Positions 31,467 to 43,240 of a DNA stretch of 64,000 nt are shown here, piece after piece. This DNA comes from Symbiodinium natans. Lineage: Eukaryota; Sar; Dinophyceae; Suessiales; Symbiodiniaceae. The position numbers and the translations under genes were made by a program. Position 1 is the first letter of the stretch; each line of letters starts with the position of its first letter. Below the pieces are notes generated by a model, which saw nothing but the letters and a program-made list of their open reading frames with translations, was not told the origin of the DNA and made no database searches. The stretch spans positions 186,001 through 250,000 of the forward strand of contig CAJNDS010002747.1 in assembly GCA_905221605.1 (NCBI GenBank), read 5' to 3'.

Positions 31467-33262
31467 CGGTGACCCATTAAAATTATTAAAATTATTAAAA
31501 TTATTAAAATTATTAAAATTATTAAAATTATTAAAATTATTAATTTCTGCCCTGAGAGGCTCCCCGAAAATTAAAATTATTAAAATTATTAAAATTATTA
31601 AAATTATTAAAATTATTAAAAAATAAAAAAATTATTAAAATTATTAAAATTATTAATTTCTGCCCTGAGAGGCTCCCGGAAAATTAAAATTATTAAAATT
31701 ATTAAAATTATTAAAATTATTAATTTCTGCCCTGGGAGGCTCCCGGAAAATTAAAATTATTAAAATTATTAAAATTATTAAAATTATTAAAATTATTAAA
31801 ATTATTAAAAATTATTAAAATTATTAAAATTATTAATTTCTGCCCTGAGAGGCTCCCGGAAAATTAAAATTATTAAAATTATTAAAATTATTAAAATTAT
31901 TAAAATTATTAAAATTATTAAAATTATTAATTTCTGCCCTGAGAGGCTCCCGGAAAATTAAAATTATTAAAATTATTAAATTTATTAAAATTTTTGAAAT
32001 TATTTGAATTATTAAATTTTAATTATTAATGGTTTCAAAATTATAATAATTTTAACAATTTTAATAATTTTAATAATTTTAATAATTTTAATTTTCCGGG
32101 AGCCTCTCAGGGCAGAAAATAATAATTTTAATACTTTTAATAATTTTAATAATTTTAAATTTTAATTTTCCGGGAGCCTCTCAGGGCAGAAATTAATAAT
32201 TTTAATAATTTTAATAATTTTAATAATTTTAATAATTTTAATAATGTTAATTTTCGGGGAGCCTCTCAGGGCAGAAATTAATAATTTTAATAATTTTAAT
32301 AATTTTAATTTTCCGGGAGCCTCTCAGGGCAGAAATTAATAATTTAATAATTTTATAATTTGAATATTTTTTCTAATTTTAATTTTCAGGGAGCCTCTCA
32401 GGGCAGAAAATAATACTTTTAATAGTTTTAATAATTTTAATAATTTTAATAATTTTAATAATTTTAATTTTCCGGGAGCCTCCCAGGGCAGAAATTAATA
32501 ATTTTAATAATTTTAATAATTTTAATAATTTTAATATTTTTAATTTTCCGGGAGCCTGTCAGGGCAGAAATTAATAATTTTTAATAATTTTTTCTAATTT
32601 TAATTTTTTTAATTTAATAATTTTAATAATTTTAATAATTTTAATAATTTTAATTTTCCGGGAGCCTCCCAGGGCAGAAATTAATAATTTTAATAATTTT
32701 AATAATTTTAATAATTTTAATATTTTTAATTTTCCGGGAGCCTGTCAGGGCAGAAATTAATAATTTTAATAATTTTAATATTTTTTCTAATTTTAATTTT
32801 CAGGGAGCCTCTCAGGGCAGAAAATAATAATTTTAATAATTTTAATAATTTTAATAATTTTAATAATTTTAATTTTCCGGGAGCCTCTCAGGGCAGAAAT
32901 TAATAATTTTAATAATTTTAATAATTTTAATAGTTTTAATAATTTTTAATAATTTTAATAATTTTAATAATTTTAATTTTCCGGGAGCCTGTCAGGGCAG
33001 AAATTAATAATTTTCATAATTTTAATATTTTTCTAATTTTAATTTTCAGGGAGCCTCTCAGGGCAGAAAAGAATAATTTTAATAATTTTAATAATTTAAT
33101 AATTTTAATAATTTTAATAATTTTAATATTTTTCCGGGAGCCTCTCAGGGCAGAAATAATTTTAATAATTTCCATACTTTTAATAATTTTAATAATGTTA
33201 ATTTTCCGGGAGCCTCTCAGGGCAGAAATAATTTTAATAATTTTAATAATTTTAAATGTACT
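31467..33262. repeat. large (AAATTATT)n array, two opposed halves
   Basis: About 1.8 kb of AAAATTATT (31467 to about 32030) and its complement AATAATTTT (about 32040 to 33262). It is punctuated about 18 times by the GC-rich block GGCAGAAATTAAT/CCGGGAGCCTCTCAGG in matching orientation. The switch point is near 32035. No genes. Confidence 0.93.
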
Positions 33263-33568
33263 TTTTTAGCTTAGAATCAGTAAAAACTGAAAATTTGCTC
33301 AAAGAATCCTACAACATAGTAAAAAATCGCAAAAATTGACCAATTTGGGGGCCCGTGTAGTATAAAATCAAATAAAAAACGGTACGTGAGAATGCCTTCA
33401 GATGCAGGAGAAAAGAGTACCCAGAAACCGCGGTATCATCTCCAAAAAATGACAAAAACACACCGTACTCCCCTACGCGATCCTACGCGCTATCCTGCAT
33501 TCCTTCCTCTTTGTCTTTGGTTCGGAAAAGAAAGGAACGGCTACCAGCCTCCCTCCCGACTTACATCT

Positions 33569-34835
33569 TTACATTCTCTTGTTTCGTCCTGCTCACCCGG
33601 AAAGAAGGTCTGCCTCCAGTCTTTCCTCGCCTCCCTGCTCACTATTATGAGTTCCTTTCACTTCTCTTCTGTTGCTTACATTCTTCTCAAAAGTGTGAAA
33701 GGTGCGGGGGACATCCCTCTCACTTTGTCTCTTCTGGGGAAATTCCCAATTGCAGGAGGCTCTCTCTCCTTGTCTTTGTTCTGTGTTCATATAGGGAATG
33801 AAGATAGAAGATGAATAAATAAGAAAGAATCAAGTCTATAATGTCCTCTATCCGTGTCTCTTGTGATTTCTTCAATTCCTATCTCTGCAGATTCTTCAAA
33901 ATGGAAGGCGGACTTCTTCCTCCAACCAAAAGCGACCTTCTCAAAAAGAAGACAAGAGACGAACATCAATCACCGGAACCTGACTCCTAATCTCCTGTGT
34001 TTCCTTGCCTCTTTCCTCGCTATTCTCTCTTCCTTTCTTCTCTCCCGGCGCTTACATTCCCATCAACATGAAAATTGAGGGGGCAGCGCATCCCTTTCCT
34101 TTCCCCATCAAAGAAAGGCTGCCTTCCTATCCGCGTATGTTCTTCCCTCTTCCTTCCGAAAAGACTATAAGAGGTAGGGGTAAACAGAATGAAAGAGGAG
34201 TTCTTTACATTCTCTTGTTTCGTCCTGCTCAACCGGAAAGAAGGTCTGCCTCCAGTCTTTCCTCGCCTCCCTGCTCACTATTATGAGTTCCTTTCACTTC
34301 TCTTCTGTTGCTTACATTCTTCTCAAAAGTGTGAAAGGTGCGGGGGACATCCCTTTCACTTTGTCTCTTCTGGGGAAATTCCCAATTGCAGGAGGCTCTC
34401 TCTGCTTGTCTTTGTTCTGTGTTCATATAGGGAATGAAGATAGAAGATGAATAAATAAGAAAGAATCAAGTCTATAATGTCCTCTATCCGTGTCTCTTGT
34501 GATTTCTTCAATTCTATCATTCTTCAAAATGGAAGGCGGACTTCTTCCTCCAACCAAAAGCGACCTTCTCAAAAAGAAGACAAGAGACGAACATCAATCA
34601 CCGGAACCTGACTCCTAATCTCCTGTGTTTCCTTGCCTCTTTCCTCGCTATTCTCTCTTCCTTTCTTCTCTCCCGGTGCTTACATTCCCATCAACATGAA
34701 AATTGAGGGGGCAGCGCATCCCTTTCCTTTCCCCATCAAAGAAAGGCTGCCTTCCTATCCGCGTATGTTCTTCCCTCTTCCTTCCGAAAAGACTATAAGA
34801 GGTAGGGGTAAACAGAATGAAAGAGGAGTCTCCTG
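33569..34835. repeat. ~636-bp tandem duplication, pyrimidine-rich
   Basis: TTACATTCTCTTGTTTCGTC starts unit 1 at 33569 and unit 2 at 34204. The internal landmarks (AGAATCAAGTCTATAATG; CATCAACATGAAAATTGAGG) are about 640 bp apart. Open frames through the units are Ser/Leu/Phe low-complexity consequences of pyrimidine bias, and are not called genes. Confidence 0.88.
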
Positions 34836-35134
34836 TTGCTTTCCGACTACCTTTTCACCACAAAAAGGAACCTTCCCACTCTTCCCTACTTTCTTTCTTT
34901 TATCTTTTTGCACTTTACGTTTCCCGCTGAGAAAATGAGACGTTTCCCACTGAGAAAAAGAGACAATGATGGAATCATTTCCACACATTCCTCTATTCCT
35001 ACTGTCCGGAGATTGGCAAGCTTTCGGAAGCTCTGGTCTCTAGTCACGCCTGACCAAAGTCAACTTCCCGTGCGTGAGGGCCATATGTGAGGGGCCAGGA
35101 GGGGGGCAGAAAGTCCGAAATATGGTAGTGTTTC

Positions 35135-35390
35135 GAGTTTCAAAATCGTTTCCATAGTTTCAAATTAGTCTCAAGTCAGTTTCAAACTAGTTTCAAAATC
35201 CAGTTGAAATATCGCTGTTAAGGAGGAGCTGCAATTTCTGTCCTCGCTTGTTGAAAACCAGAACTTCTGCATGTTTTGCAATTGCGCGTAGAAAAACGCA
35301 GTTTCCCCTTAACAACGATTTTGCAACTGGATTTTGAAACTATTTTGCAACAAGTCTGAAACTACAGAAACGAATTTGAAACTTGAAAAA
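35135..35390. repeat. imperfect foldback (~255 bp)
   Basis: TTTCAAAATCCAGTTGAAAT with CGCTGTTAAGGAGGAGCTGC on the left pairs with GCAGTTTCCCCTTAAC and CAACTGGATTTTGAAAC on the right. The outer parts also pair (CGTTTCCATAGTTTC with GAAACTACAGAAACG). Confidence 0.65.
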
Positions 35391-35579
35391 CGCAGCATTT
35401 CTGCTCCTGGCGCTTGGCCACGCCCAAGCAAGAGAAGGCCAGAAGCTGCGGCTCGCGAAACACGCCTGGATCGAAAAGTGCACCTCCGACTTTCTTCCCA
35501 AAAGCCATTCCAGCAACAACTCTTGCCAAGGCAGCCACGCAATCACAAGTCAGCAAATTATCTTGTCTGAGACTGTGTC

Positions 35580-37250
35580 TCTTCTGAGTTTTTCTATTCC
35601 TATCTCTGCGTCCTTTCTCCTTCTCACTTTTCCTTTCACTTTTCTTTTGTCTCTTCTCACTCCAACCAAAAGGGAAATCGCAAGGGAGTCATATAGGGAA
35701 AGGAGACAACGTGAAGAAATAAGAAAGAATCATGTCCATATTGTCCCCTATTCCTGTCTCTAAATCTGTAGATTTTTCAGAATGGAAGGAGGGCTTCTTT
35801 CTCCCTCTCACTTTTCCTTTCGCTTTTCTTTATATTTTCTCACTCCAACCAAAAAGACAAGGGAGAGAGGTGGGAGATATAAAGCCCTTTACCTTCCCAA
35901 AACAGAGAAAAGTGACGAGAATCAATCAGGGAAACCTGGCTCCTAATCTCCTCGGTTTCCGCTCTTTCCTCGTTATTCTCTCTTCCTTTCTTCTCTGCTG
36001 GCGCTTGCATTCTTATCAAAACATGAAAGTTGCGGGGGCATCCCTTTCACTTTCTCCCTTCTACGGGCACTTCACTCCTTTTTTCCCACTATCTTCTTCG
36101 ATCTTCCTTCCGAAAAAATTCGAAAAGGAAGCGATAGACCAGGGTGAAGGAGCAGTTTCCATCTTCGTTCCCGGCACCTTCTTATTCGTTCTTCTCTCTT
36201 ATTATCTCTTTGTTTCTTTTCTTCCGCCCAAAACAGGAATTGCCGCAGGGCTCTCTCTCCTAATCTTTCTTCTTTACTCATATGGGAATGATAAAGAAGA
36301 AGAAATGAGAAAGAATCATGAGCTCTTCTTTTCGTATCTCTTCAGCATTTTCAGCATGGAAGGCGGGCCAGAGGCGAGAGAGTGCAAAGGGAAGAGACGC
36401 GAGAGATCAATGGGGACAAGCGAAGGGACGTGCGGGAAAGGAGGGACAGCCCGGTCGAGACAAGCTCCCGAGAACCTGCGTGCAGGCAGGTGATCTTTCT
36501 TCACTTATCTTCATCATTGTCTCATTTTCTTAGTGGGAAACGTAGAATGCAAACAAGATAAACGAAAGTCAAGGGAAGAAAGAGAAGGGTTCCTTTTTGT
36601 GGTGAGAAGGTAGTCGGAAAGCAAAAGGAGACTCCTCTTTCATTCTGTTTATCCCTGCCTCTTATAGTCTTTTTCGGAAGGAAGAGAAAAGAAAATATGC
36701 GGATAGGAAGGGAGCCTTTCTTCGATGGGAAAAGTGAAAGAAATGCCCCCGCACCTGTCACACAAAGCAACAGAAGAGAAAAGAAAGGAAGTTATAACAG
36801 TGCAGAAGGAGGCGAGGAAACACTAGAGGCCGCCCTTCTTCTGTCCGTTTGAGCGTGACGAAACAAAGAAATGGAAAGATGAAAGTCGGGAGGGGGGCTG
36901 GTAGCTGTTCCTTTCTTTTCCGAACCAGGATTCCAGGATAGCGAAGGAAATAGTAGGGAAAGGCCCTCTTTCTTCTTTCGTGTTTATTTATGTCTGCACT
37001 GTGCAAAGAAAAGAAGGCGGGGACAGGCCGTTTAGAAATGAAAGCAGGCGATCTTTTCATCCATTTTGGTCACCTTTCTATTTATTGAGCTGTAAGGGGC
37101 TCTCTATCTCTCACCTCTCTCCCTTGTCTTCTCCTTCTGCTTGGAGTGAGAAAAGAAAAGTGAAAGGAAAAGTGAGAGGGAAAATGAAGCCCTCCTTCCA
37201 TTCTGAAAAATCAGCAGAGATAGGAATAGAAGAACTCCGAAGATAGGAAC
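35580..37250. repeat. diverged direct and inverted copies of the 636-bp repeat
   Basis: 35580-36520 holds diverged forward copies. 36530-37250 is the reverse complement: for example GGTTCCTTTTTGTGGTGAGA at 36587 matches the reverse of the 34850-34885 stretch, and CCTGCCTCTTATAGTC matches the reverse of 34790-34806. The 253-codon plus frame at 35732-36493 is pyrimidine-biased and not called a gene. Confidence 0.7.
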
Positions 37251-40200
37251 ACAGGAACGTCTGCACATGATTCTTTCTTTTTCCTCCTTTTCTTCTAGAT
37301 TCTGGGTTTAGGAGTTAGAGTTTAAATTTAGGAAATACGGTATAGAGTTTCTTGTGTAGGGTTTTAGAGTGTACGAATTTGTGGTCAGGGTTACGGGCTT
37401 AGGGTCTGAGATTGCAAGAGCCAAAACATTTATCAGTCCGAAATGAGTTGTCTAAGTGCGCATATGCGTGAGACGTTGTTGGAGAAGTAGCTGGGTTGTC
37501 TTGGATATGCTAAAATTGATTAATAATCCCAGGCGGTAGCTTCTAAATAGACCCTATTTTGCTCAGCCACGGGGGGGGGGCGTCGGGGGCGTCGGGGGCT
37601 GTCGTGCTAAGGTGGAGGAGTACGAGCGCGGCCATGGCGCTGGGCCGCAGGGCACCCGTGAGGTTAACTTCTGCAACTTGGTGAGAACGTGCTGTAAATG
37701 GCAAAAAAACAGTCCAGAACCCTTTTGGGACCACTAGGAGTTGGCGTTCAGAGTTTAAGGCTCCATCCGCTTCAATCCGGTGGTCTCCCTCCTGGCCGCT
37801 GTGTGTCTCTGGGGTTTCGTCCTCTACGCAGTCTTGGACCCAGAAGCCTCCACTGTCTTCGGGGAGTGGCAGTCCTACGTCACGAAGAAGTTCACCTGGC
37901 TCTACATTGTGTCCCAGGCCGTGCGTTGGGTGCCTGATGGTGCTTGTGGTCGTTGGATGTAAAGCTGCGGCAGCTGCAGCAGGTAATGCCTCGAGCCTGC
38001 TGCACAGGACTACTGGATTGTCTACCTCTTCCCACTTTGCTACTACTACGGGGACATGAAGCTCGGCCAGGCCACACGGGAGAGCCATCGAACACACGCG
38101 CGTGCCACACGTTGCCACACGTTGCCACACGTAAAATCAAGCTGCGCGCCAGTGGGGCGCGATCCATTGCCTTTGCTGCGTTGCCAGTGCGTTGCTGCTT
38201 TGAGTTGTGTAGTACTTGTGTGCTGTTGCGTTGATCTGCGTTGCACATCCCGGACTCGTGAAGCCGCAGCCGCAGCGTGCGGCCTGCAGGACGACGAGGA
38301 GCCCGAGTACGGCGACCTCACCTACTTGGCGATGGTCTGGTGCGGTGGTGTGGCCATCGGCCTGATCTTCTACGGAGCCTCGGAGCCTCTGTTCCATGCT
38401 GAGGATGGCACCAACAAGTACAAACAACAACGGGTACTTCAACGAGAACGACCGGGCCATCAGTGGACTTCACATCACGCTCTTCCACTGGGGCTTCCTG
38501 GCATGGATCGTGTACGCCATCACTGCGCTGACCATGGGCTTCCTCTCCTACCGGAAGAACCTGCCGCTGTGCTTCCGCACCTGCATGGCCCCTCTCTTTG
38601 GCAAGGCCACTTGGGGCTGGATGGGTGACTTGCTGGACGTCCTGACCATCGTCACCATCGTCGCCGGGCTCTGCACGTCCCTTGGCCTGGGCGCCCGCCA
38701 GATTGTCGGTGGCATGCAACGGCTTGAGTGGCTTGAGGGAACCCTCACCGAGGACCGCGCAGTGAGCCTCCCAACCCCAACAACACCTCAACCCCAATGG
38801 TACCGTCCCGGGCAAATTTACATGTCCATTTAGCGTACCCTGCAGCTTTGCCGATGCTTGCAGGACCAGCTCACCAACACGGCTGCCTGGCTGATCGCCG
38901 TCATCACGCTGCTCGCCACCGCCTCGGTGGTGGCTGGCCTGGACTTTGGAATCAAGACTGTCTCCTACACGGCCTTCATGCTCGGCAACTTCCTCATGGT
39001 GGTCATCTTCAGCCTGGATGAGCCTTGGTACATCCTCAACGTCATCGTGCAGGCGGTCGGCTACCACCTTGCGCACTTCGTAGAGCTCGCCTTTGACACC
39101 GACGCCTTTGCTCAGCTGGACCTCGGCAACGGCAGGCCCAACGACGGCAAGGGAGCCCATCCTTCCTGGATGGACTGGTGGACCATCTTTTACTGGGGCT
39201 GGTGGATCGCTTGGGCCCCTTTTGTGGGCACGTTCATGGCCCGCATCTCTCGAGGACGTACCATCAAGCAGGTGGTCCTGTACACCCTGACCTTGCCCTT
39301 CCTGTACGCCGTGCTGTGGTTCTGCATCTTCGGCGCAGCCGCCATCCGCATGAACCGCCGGGCCATCTGGTTGGAGAATGTTGGCACGGAACTGTACGGC
39401 AACGCCGACTACTTCCTCCACACCGACCTCACCTTCCGGCCCAGCGGGGCAGGCAAGTGCTTCGACGTGCCAGCGAGCCTGCCAGGAGATGCTTACAGCA
39501 GCTACTCCGTTAACACGGATGTGAGCCCCGTCTGCAAGTTCTCTTCGGGTGACTCCTCCGGGTATTGGTTCGACCTGATGGGCCAGTACTATGGCATGGG
39601 AAACAGCCTGGTCTTCGTGTCCATCGTCACCACCATCCTCTACTTCGTGACGTCCAGCGACAGTGGCTCTTTGGTGGTGGACCTGATTGCCGCAAATGGT
39701 CGCGAGGCGCACGTCGTGCAGCGCATCTTCTGGGCGGTGACGGAGGGTGCAGTTGCCATCGCGGCACTCGCGTCTGGGGGCTTCAGCTCCCTCACCGCGT
39801 TGCAGGCCGTCTCCATTGTCATGGGCCTCCCATTCACAATCGTGATGATGATGATGTGCACGTCCCTCTGGCGTGCATTGAAGGTCGAGGCTGGGGAGAT
39901 TGCCCCCAGAGGCCAACGACCGGATTGGAACCTGCCTCTTTACGGCGGCATCTTCGATGCTCCTGAATGGGTCCTAACCTTCGGGAGGTCGAAAATGCCG
40001 CCTCTGCGCGTCTTCACGACCTTCGCCCTGGCAACAGTCATGCCTCCCGTCCTCTTCTGGCGCTCCATGCAGGCCATGTCCAAGTACGAGAAGGCCCCGA
40101 CACATGCCGGAACCCACGGCATGCTCGCGCTGGTGCTGGGCCTTGCCTTCAAGGCTTTCGTGATCCTCCACATCGTCTCATGGGTCTACCAGGCGGATGC

Positions 40201-40462
40201 AAACGGCCCCAAGGAAGGCAAGGCGATGTGGGCTATGGCCTGGGTTGCGTACCTCACCTTCGCCGGCGTCTTGTCCTTGGGTCGGCATCAAATCCGGAGG
40301 CTGTACGGCATTGAGGGCTCCGGCATCGAGGACATCTGCGCCGCCGTCTTCTTGTACCCGCAGACGCTGCTTGGCTGCGTTCCCACATTGTGTGCCGCCT
40401 GCTTGAGCTTCCTTGAGCTCATGCCTGCATGGCCACCTAGTAACCTCGTAGCACTTCCGTGA

Positions 40463-41400
40463 CTTGTCCATCCGAGGCTCTGCCAGATGCTGGCCCAGGT
40501 CGGCAGCGAGCCGGCCCCAAAGCCAGTTTACAAGAAGGGGCAGGCGGGCGCGGAATGTCGAGAATGCTGAGAAGCTGCGCAAGATGTTGCATGCTGTTGA
40601 GGCACACCCGTAGTTCTTCCCCGGGTCCCGCCCTCCTGTGCCAGGAAAGCAAGAAAACGGACGTCGAGATTTGATTGATACGTTCCTTTAGAAACGATCT
40701 CGCTCCCGACGGGCTGTGAGAGATGGCGTGCCAATCCAGGCCAGCCGTACATAGGATTGGGGTTATCCGTAAACCCTAAACATCCCTAAACCCTAAACCC
40801 TATACTGCGTGCGTGTGCATCCTCTGCCAGGACCCAGATTTTGCCTGAGACGCGTCGTCTAGCAACGAAGCCTGCAGCTGGCTTCGTGGTTTTGATCGAA
40901 CGTTTTGCTCAAAAGCCGTTTGTGTGGTGACGTCGGTGTCGCTCGGCGCCCCTCCCCCGCAGACTGGCTAAGCAGCCGAGCAGGCCAAGGCATGCAAAGC
41001 AGCCTTAATCTTGTCTCCGTGCTGCCACAGAGAGGCAACCCGCAACTCGCTCAGCGGTTTTGAGTACTGCTGCATTTCTGCACCTCCATTTTTTGGGTTC
41101 AGCTGTTGAGTTCCTCCGTACGCTTTTTCTGGTGGAGCGAGATGCGCGTGTCTCTACAAGCCTTGTACTTCAGCAACCTTGCTCCCTGATTGCGCACCGT
41201 GCGGGTCTGCATACTACAGCCTATAGGCAAGAATGCACGCAATCCCATTATTAGGGTTTAGGGTTTAGGGTTCACTTAGGGTTTATAGGGTTTAGGGCCC
41301 CATAGCTGACAGGGGCTTTGTTGCTGCCTGCTGGCCTCAGTCTGTCACATGGATGGATGGAGGCACAATGCCCAATGGATCGCTGGCAATCGCTAAGCAA
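40463..41400. other. 3' flank of BCCT copy 3 with two inserted telomere tracts
   Basis: Homologous to 23130-24036 but diverged. Relative to copies 1 and 2 it carries an extra ~110 bp at about 40731-40840 (contains CCCTAAACATCCCTAAACCC) and an extra ~100 bp at about 41208-41310 (contains (TTTAGGG)n in 41251-41298). No gene. Confidence 0.7.
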
Positions 41401-41452
41401 AACAAGGCAGGCCGTTGTGAGTTCAGGGGTTCTGCACTTGTCGCCTGTGCAG

Positions 41453-41651
41453 GGTTCCAGTGGGGCCAAAATTAAGGACAATCACTTCGATCCCGACGTG
41501 GAGGGCATAAGTTTAGAGCATGGGTTCCAGGACCCATCTGAAGCTGACTGGGAGAACGCCTTTTTTCAGGCAGATAGGTTTGCAACAGCCTGCAAAAACT
41601 ATGACTTGCGGGTGGTCCTACTCAAGCAGATCAGCAGAGCACATCGAACAG
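41453..41651 (+). CDS. candidate internal exon
   Basis: TCGCCTGTGCAG precedes a 199-nt open frame (phase 0 in, phase 1 out) ending AACAG|GTATTG. It reads GSSGAKIKDNHFDPDVEGIS, LEHGFQDPSEADWENAFFQA, DRFATACKNYDLRVVLLKQI and SRAHRT. The composition is that of a soluble globular protein. Good acceptor, good donor and coherent frame make this one of the stronger exon candidates. Neighbouring candidates at 42100 and 42421 might belong to the same gene. No family recognised. Confidence 0.45.
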
Positions 41652-41747
41652 GTATTGCTTTCTGCAGGGGATCTGATTTCATGCGTGCTGGCAGTCACTA
41701 CGCTCTTCAACCGTAAACCCTAAGCCCTCTGAATCCTTCAGACATGC

Positions 41748-41994
41748 TAAACCCTAAACCCGAAACCCTAAGCCCTAAGCCCTAAACCGGGAGCCGGTTA
41801 TGAAATCCCTGGCACTCCTTCATGCACAGTTGGCTACGCTCACGCCCGACAACATCCATGCAGTTTAGGCCCGTCGCCCTAAACCCTGTGTACCCTGTGG
41901 TGTGGCTAGGCTGCCTGTTTGGGGGTGGCAAGCAACAACTCTCTGAACTTTGACCTCTGAACTCTAAGCCCTAAGCCCTAAACCCTAAACCCTA
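41748..41994. repeat. interstitial telomere-type tracts (CCCTAAA/CCCTAAG)
   Basis: Two tracts, 41748-41789 and 41963-41994, with single units between and after (42020-42038). Confidence 0.9.
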
Positions 41995-42099
41995 CGTTGT
42001 GCGCGTGTGAGAGACCCGAAACCCTAAACCCTAAACCCTCGGGTGGGAAAAACATCCTAAACCGAACACCAACAAAGAATTCTCCGATCTTCGTTTCAC

Positions 42100-42246
42100 A
42101 TGGCGTCACATGGCGACTTCCAAACCCTGGTGGCGCTGGCTCTGGCCATTTGGTCGGCCCCTGGAAAGGGCCCCTTGGGGCACGCGGATGAACCCCAAAA
42201 GGAGTACCTATGTAATCCCATAAAGGGTATTTCTCGGGGGATATAG
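42100..42246 (+). CDS. possible small ORF or first exon with hydrophobic segment
   Basis: ATG 42100 to TAG 42244. It reads MASHGDFQTLVALALAIWSA then PGKGPLGHADEPQKEYL. The hydrophobic run at residues 9-20 could be a weak signal anchor. The last dozen codons overlap a repeat-like AAAGGGTATTTC patch, so a donor before that point is likely. Family unknown. Confidence 0.3.
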   Translation: MASHGDFQTLVALALAIWSAPGKGPLGHADEPQKEYLCNPIKGISRGI

Positions 42247-42420
42247 GGTACCCTGTGTCATCCCTGAAAGGGTTGAGGGTTCAGGGTTTAGGGCCCTTTT
42301 GCCCTACAAGGGAGTGGCTTTGGCATGCATCGGCTTGTACTTCCCTACATGACTCCGCTCCCTTCTACAGGGTATATGCTGCAAAACCAGGGTGTGGGAT
42401 CCTAATTCTGGAACCGTTTG

Positions 42421-42516
42421 GTACCCGAGGTCGAGCCCCAACCCGTGACATTGTCGGAGTTTGATGACAAGAGCCTGCTGGAGGAGATCCTGGGGAAGAA
42501 GCAGGAGTTGAGACAG
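42421..42516 (+). CDS. candidate exon, charged helical
   Basis: Frame reading VPEVEPQPVTLSEFDDKSLL EEILGKKQELRQ ending GACAG|GTTTCT. GAG/AAG/CTG-rich codon use is clearly coding-like. The 5' boundary is not a clear AG. No family recognised. Confidence 0.35.
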
Positions 42517-42699
42517 GTTTCTCCTGATGTCATGGTTGTTCGAGGTGCTTGGTCCAATCATGATAGAGAGCGGGCGCGGATAGCGGATAGCGAGCTTTGG
42601 GGGGCTCCTTCCACGACGTTTCTCCCAGAAGGCCTCTAACCCCAGCCCACAAAACCTCACGCCTCGCTCTGGCATAGAAACCCTAAACCTACCCTTTCT

Positions 42700-43240
42700 A
42701 GACTGTGAACCCTAAACCCTAAACCCTAAACCCTAATGTGGTATCCTAATTAGTGTGGGGGGGCCCCCCCCCCCCCCCCCCAAACTAAATCCACCCCCGC
42801 AATAGTGTCACCAAAACAAGGGGCCCCCCCAAACTAATTTTCGGCCCCGGGCCCCCCCCACCGGCTCCTCTTCATTTCCTCTTCGCTCCTCTTCCCTCTC
42901 CTCTTCCTCTCCCTCTCCTCTTAGGTAATTAAGCTCAGGTAAGCTCAGATGAGCTCAGCTCAGGTAAGCTCAGGAAAGCTCAGGAAAGCTCAGGTAAGCT
43001 CAGTTGCTCTTTTCTTTCATCATCTTGTTCTCTTTTTTTCTCTCTTCCGAAACCCATGCCCGAAAAACCTTACTTTATTGTGGGGGGGGCAATCGAGTTT
43101 TTGTCTCCTGAATAAAATTTTGGAAAACTTTTCATTATTGGAGGGGTCCAGACTAATCAGGATACGACATTAAACCCTAAACCCTAAACCCTAAACCCTA
43201 AACCCTAAACCCTAAACCCTAAACCCTAAACCGCAATATC
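42700..43240. other. intergenic: telomere tracts, poly-C, AGCTCAGGTA repeats
   Basis: CCCTAAA arrays at 42708-42736 and 43171-43232, a C15 run at 42768-42782, and a short tandem AGCTCAGGTA/AGCTCAGGAA cluster at 42930-43002. A CTCTTC-rich tract (42865-42920) precedes it. No gene. Confidence 0.8.

Larger units (their letters stand above)
28064..37570. mobile_element. 9.5-kb TIR-bounded insertion (element 1)
   Basis: The two halves of BCCT exon 1 (G tract at 28050-28064 and at 37571-37580) flank this segment. Its ends are imperfect inverted repeats of about 33 bp: left GTGTGTGAGCAAAACC then GGGTCTATTTAGAAGCT (28064-28096), right the reverse complement at 37538-37570 (28 of 32 matching). The interior has no recognisable transposase or other gene. 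It consists of degenerate telomere-like DNA, (AAATTATT) and (AACCATT) arrays in both orientations, and polypyrimidine repeats. A target duplication cannot be read because the target is a G homopolymer. Confidence 0.75.
27994..40462 (+). pseudogene. BCCT-family transporter, copy 3 (split by 9.5-kb insertion)
   Basis: Exon 1 starts at ATG 27994 and is broken within its G tract at 28064; it resumes at 37571 (to 37693). The remaining exons are 37760-37917, 38008-38070, 38290-38761 and 38864-40462. Exon 4 carries the same extra A as copy 2 (near 38424). The last exon lacks one T near 40413, so the normal stop is bypassed and the frame adds 15 residues (ELMPAWPPSNLVALP). Unlike copy 2, it keeps the FSSGDSSGYWFDLMG region. 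The signature block WWTIFYWGWWIAWAPF is intact. Expression of a functional protein would need removal of a 9.5-kb insertion plus two frame corrections. Confidence 0.8.

Noticed and set aside
35732-36493. 253-codon plus-strand frame in element 1
   Set aside because: Strong pyrimidine bias, Ser/Phe/Leu low complexity, and its DNA belongs to a repeat family present in both orientations.
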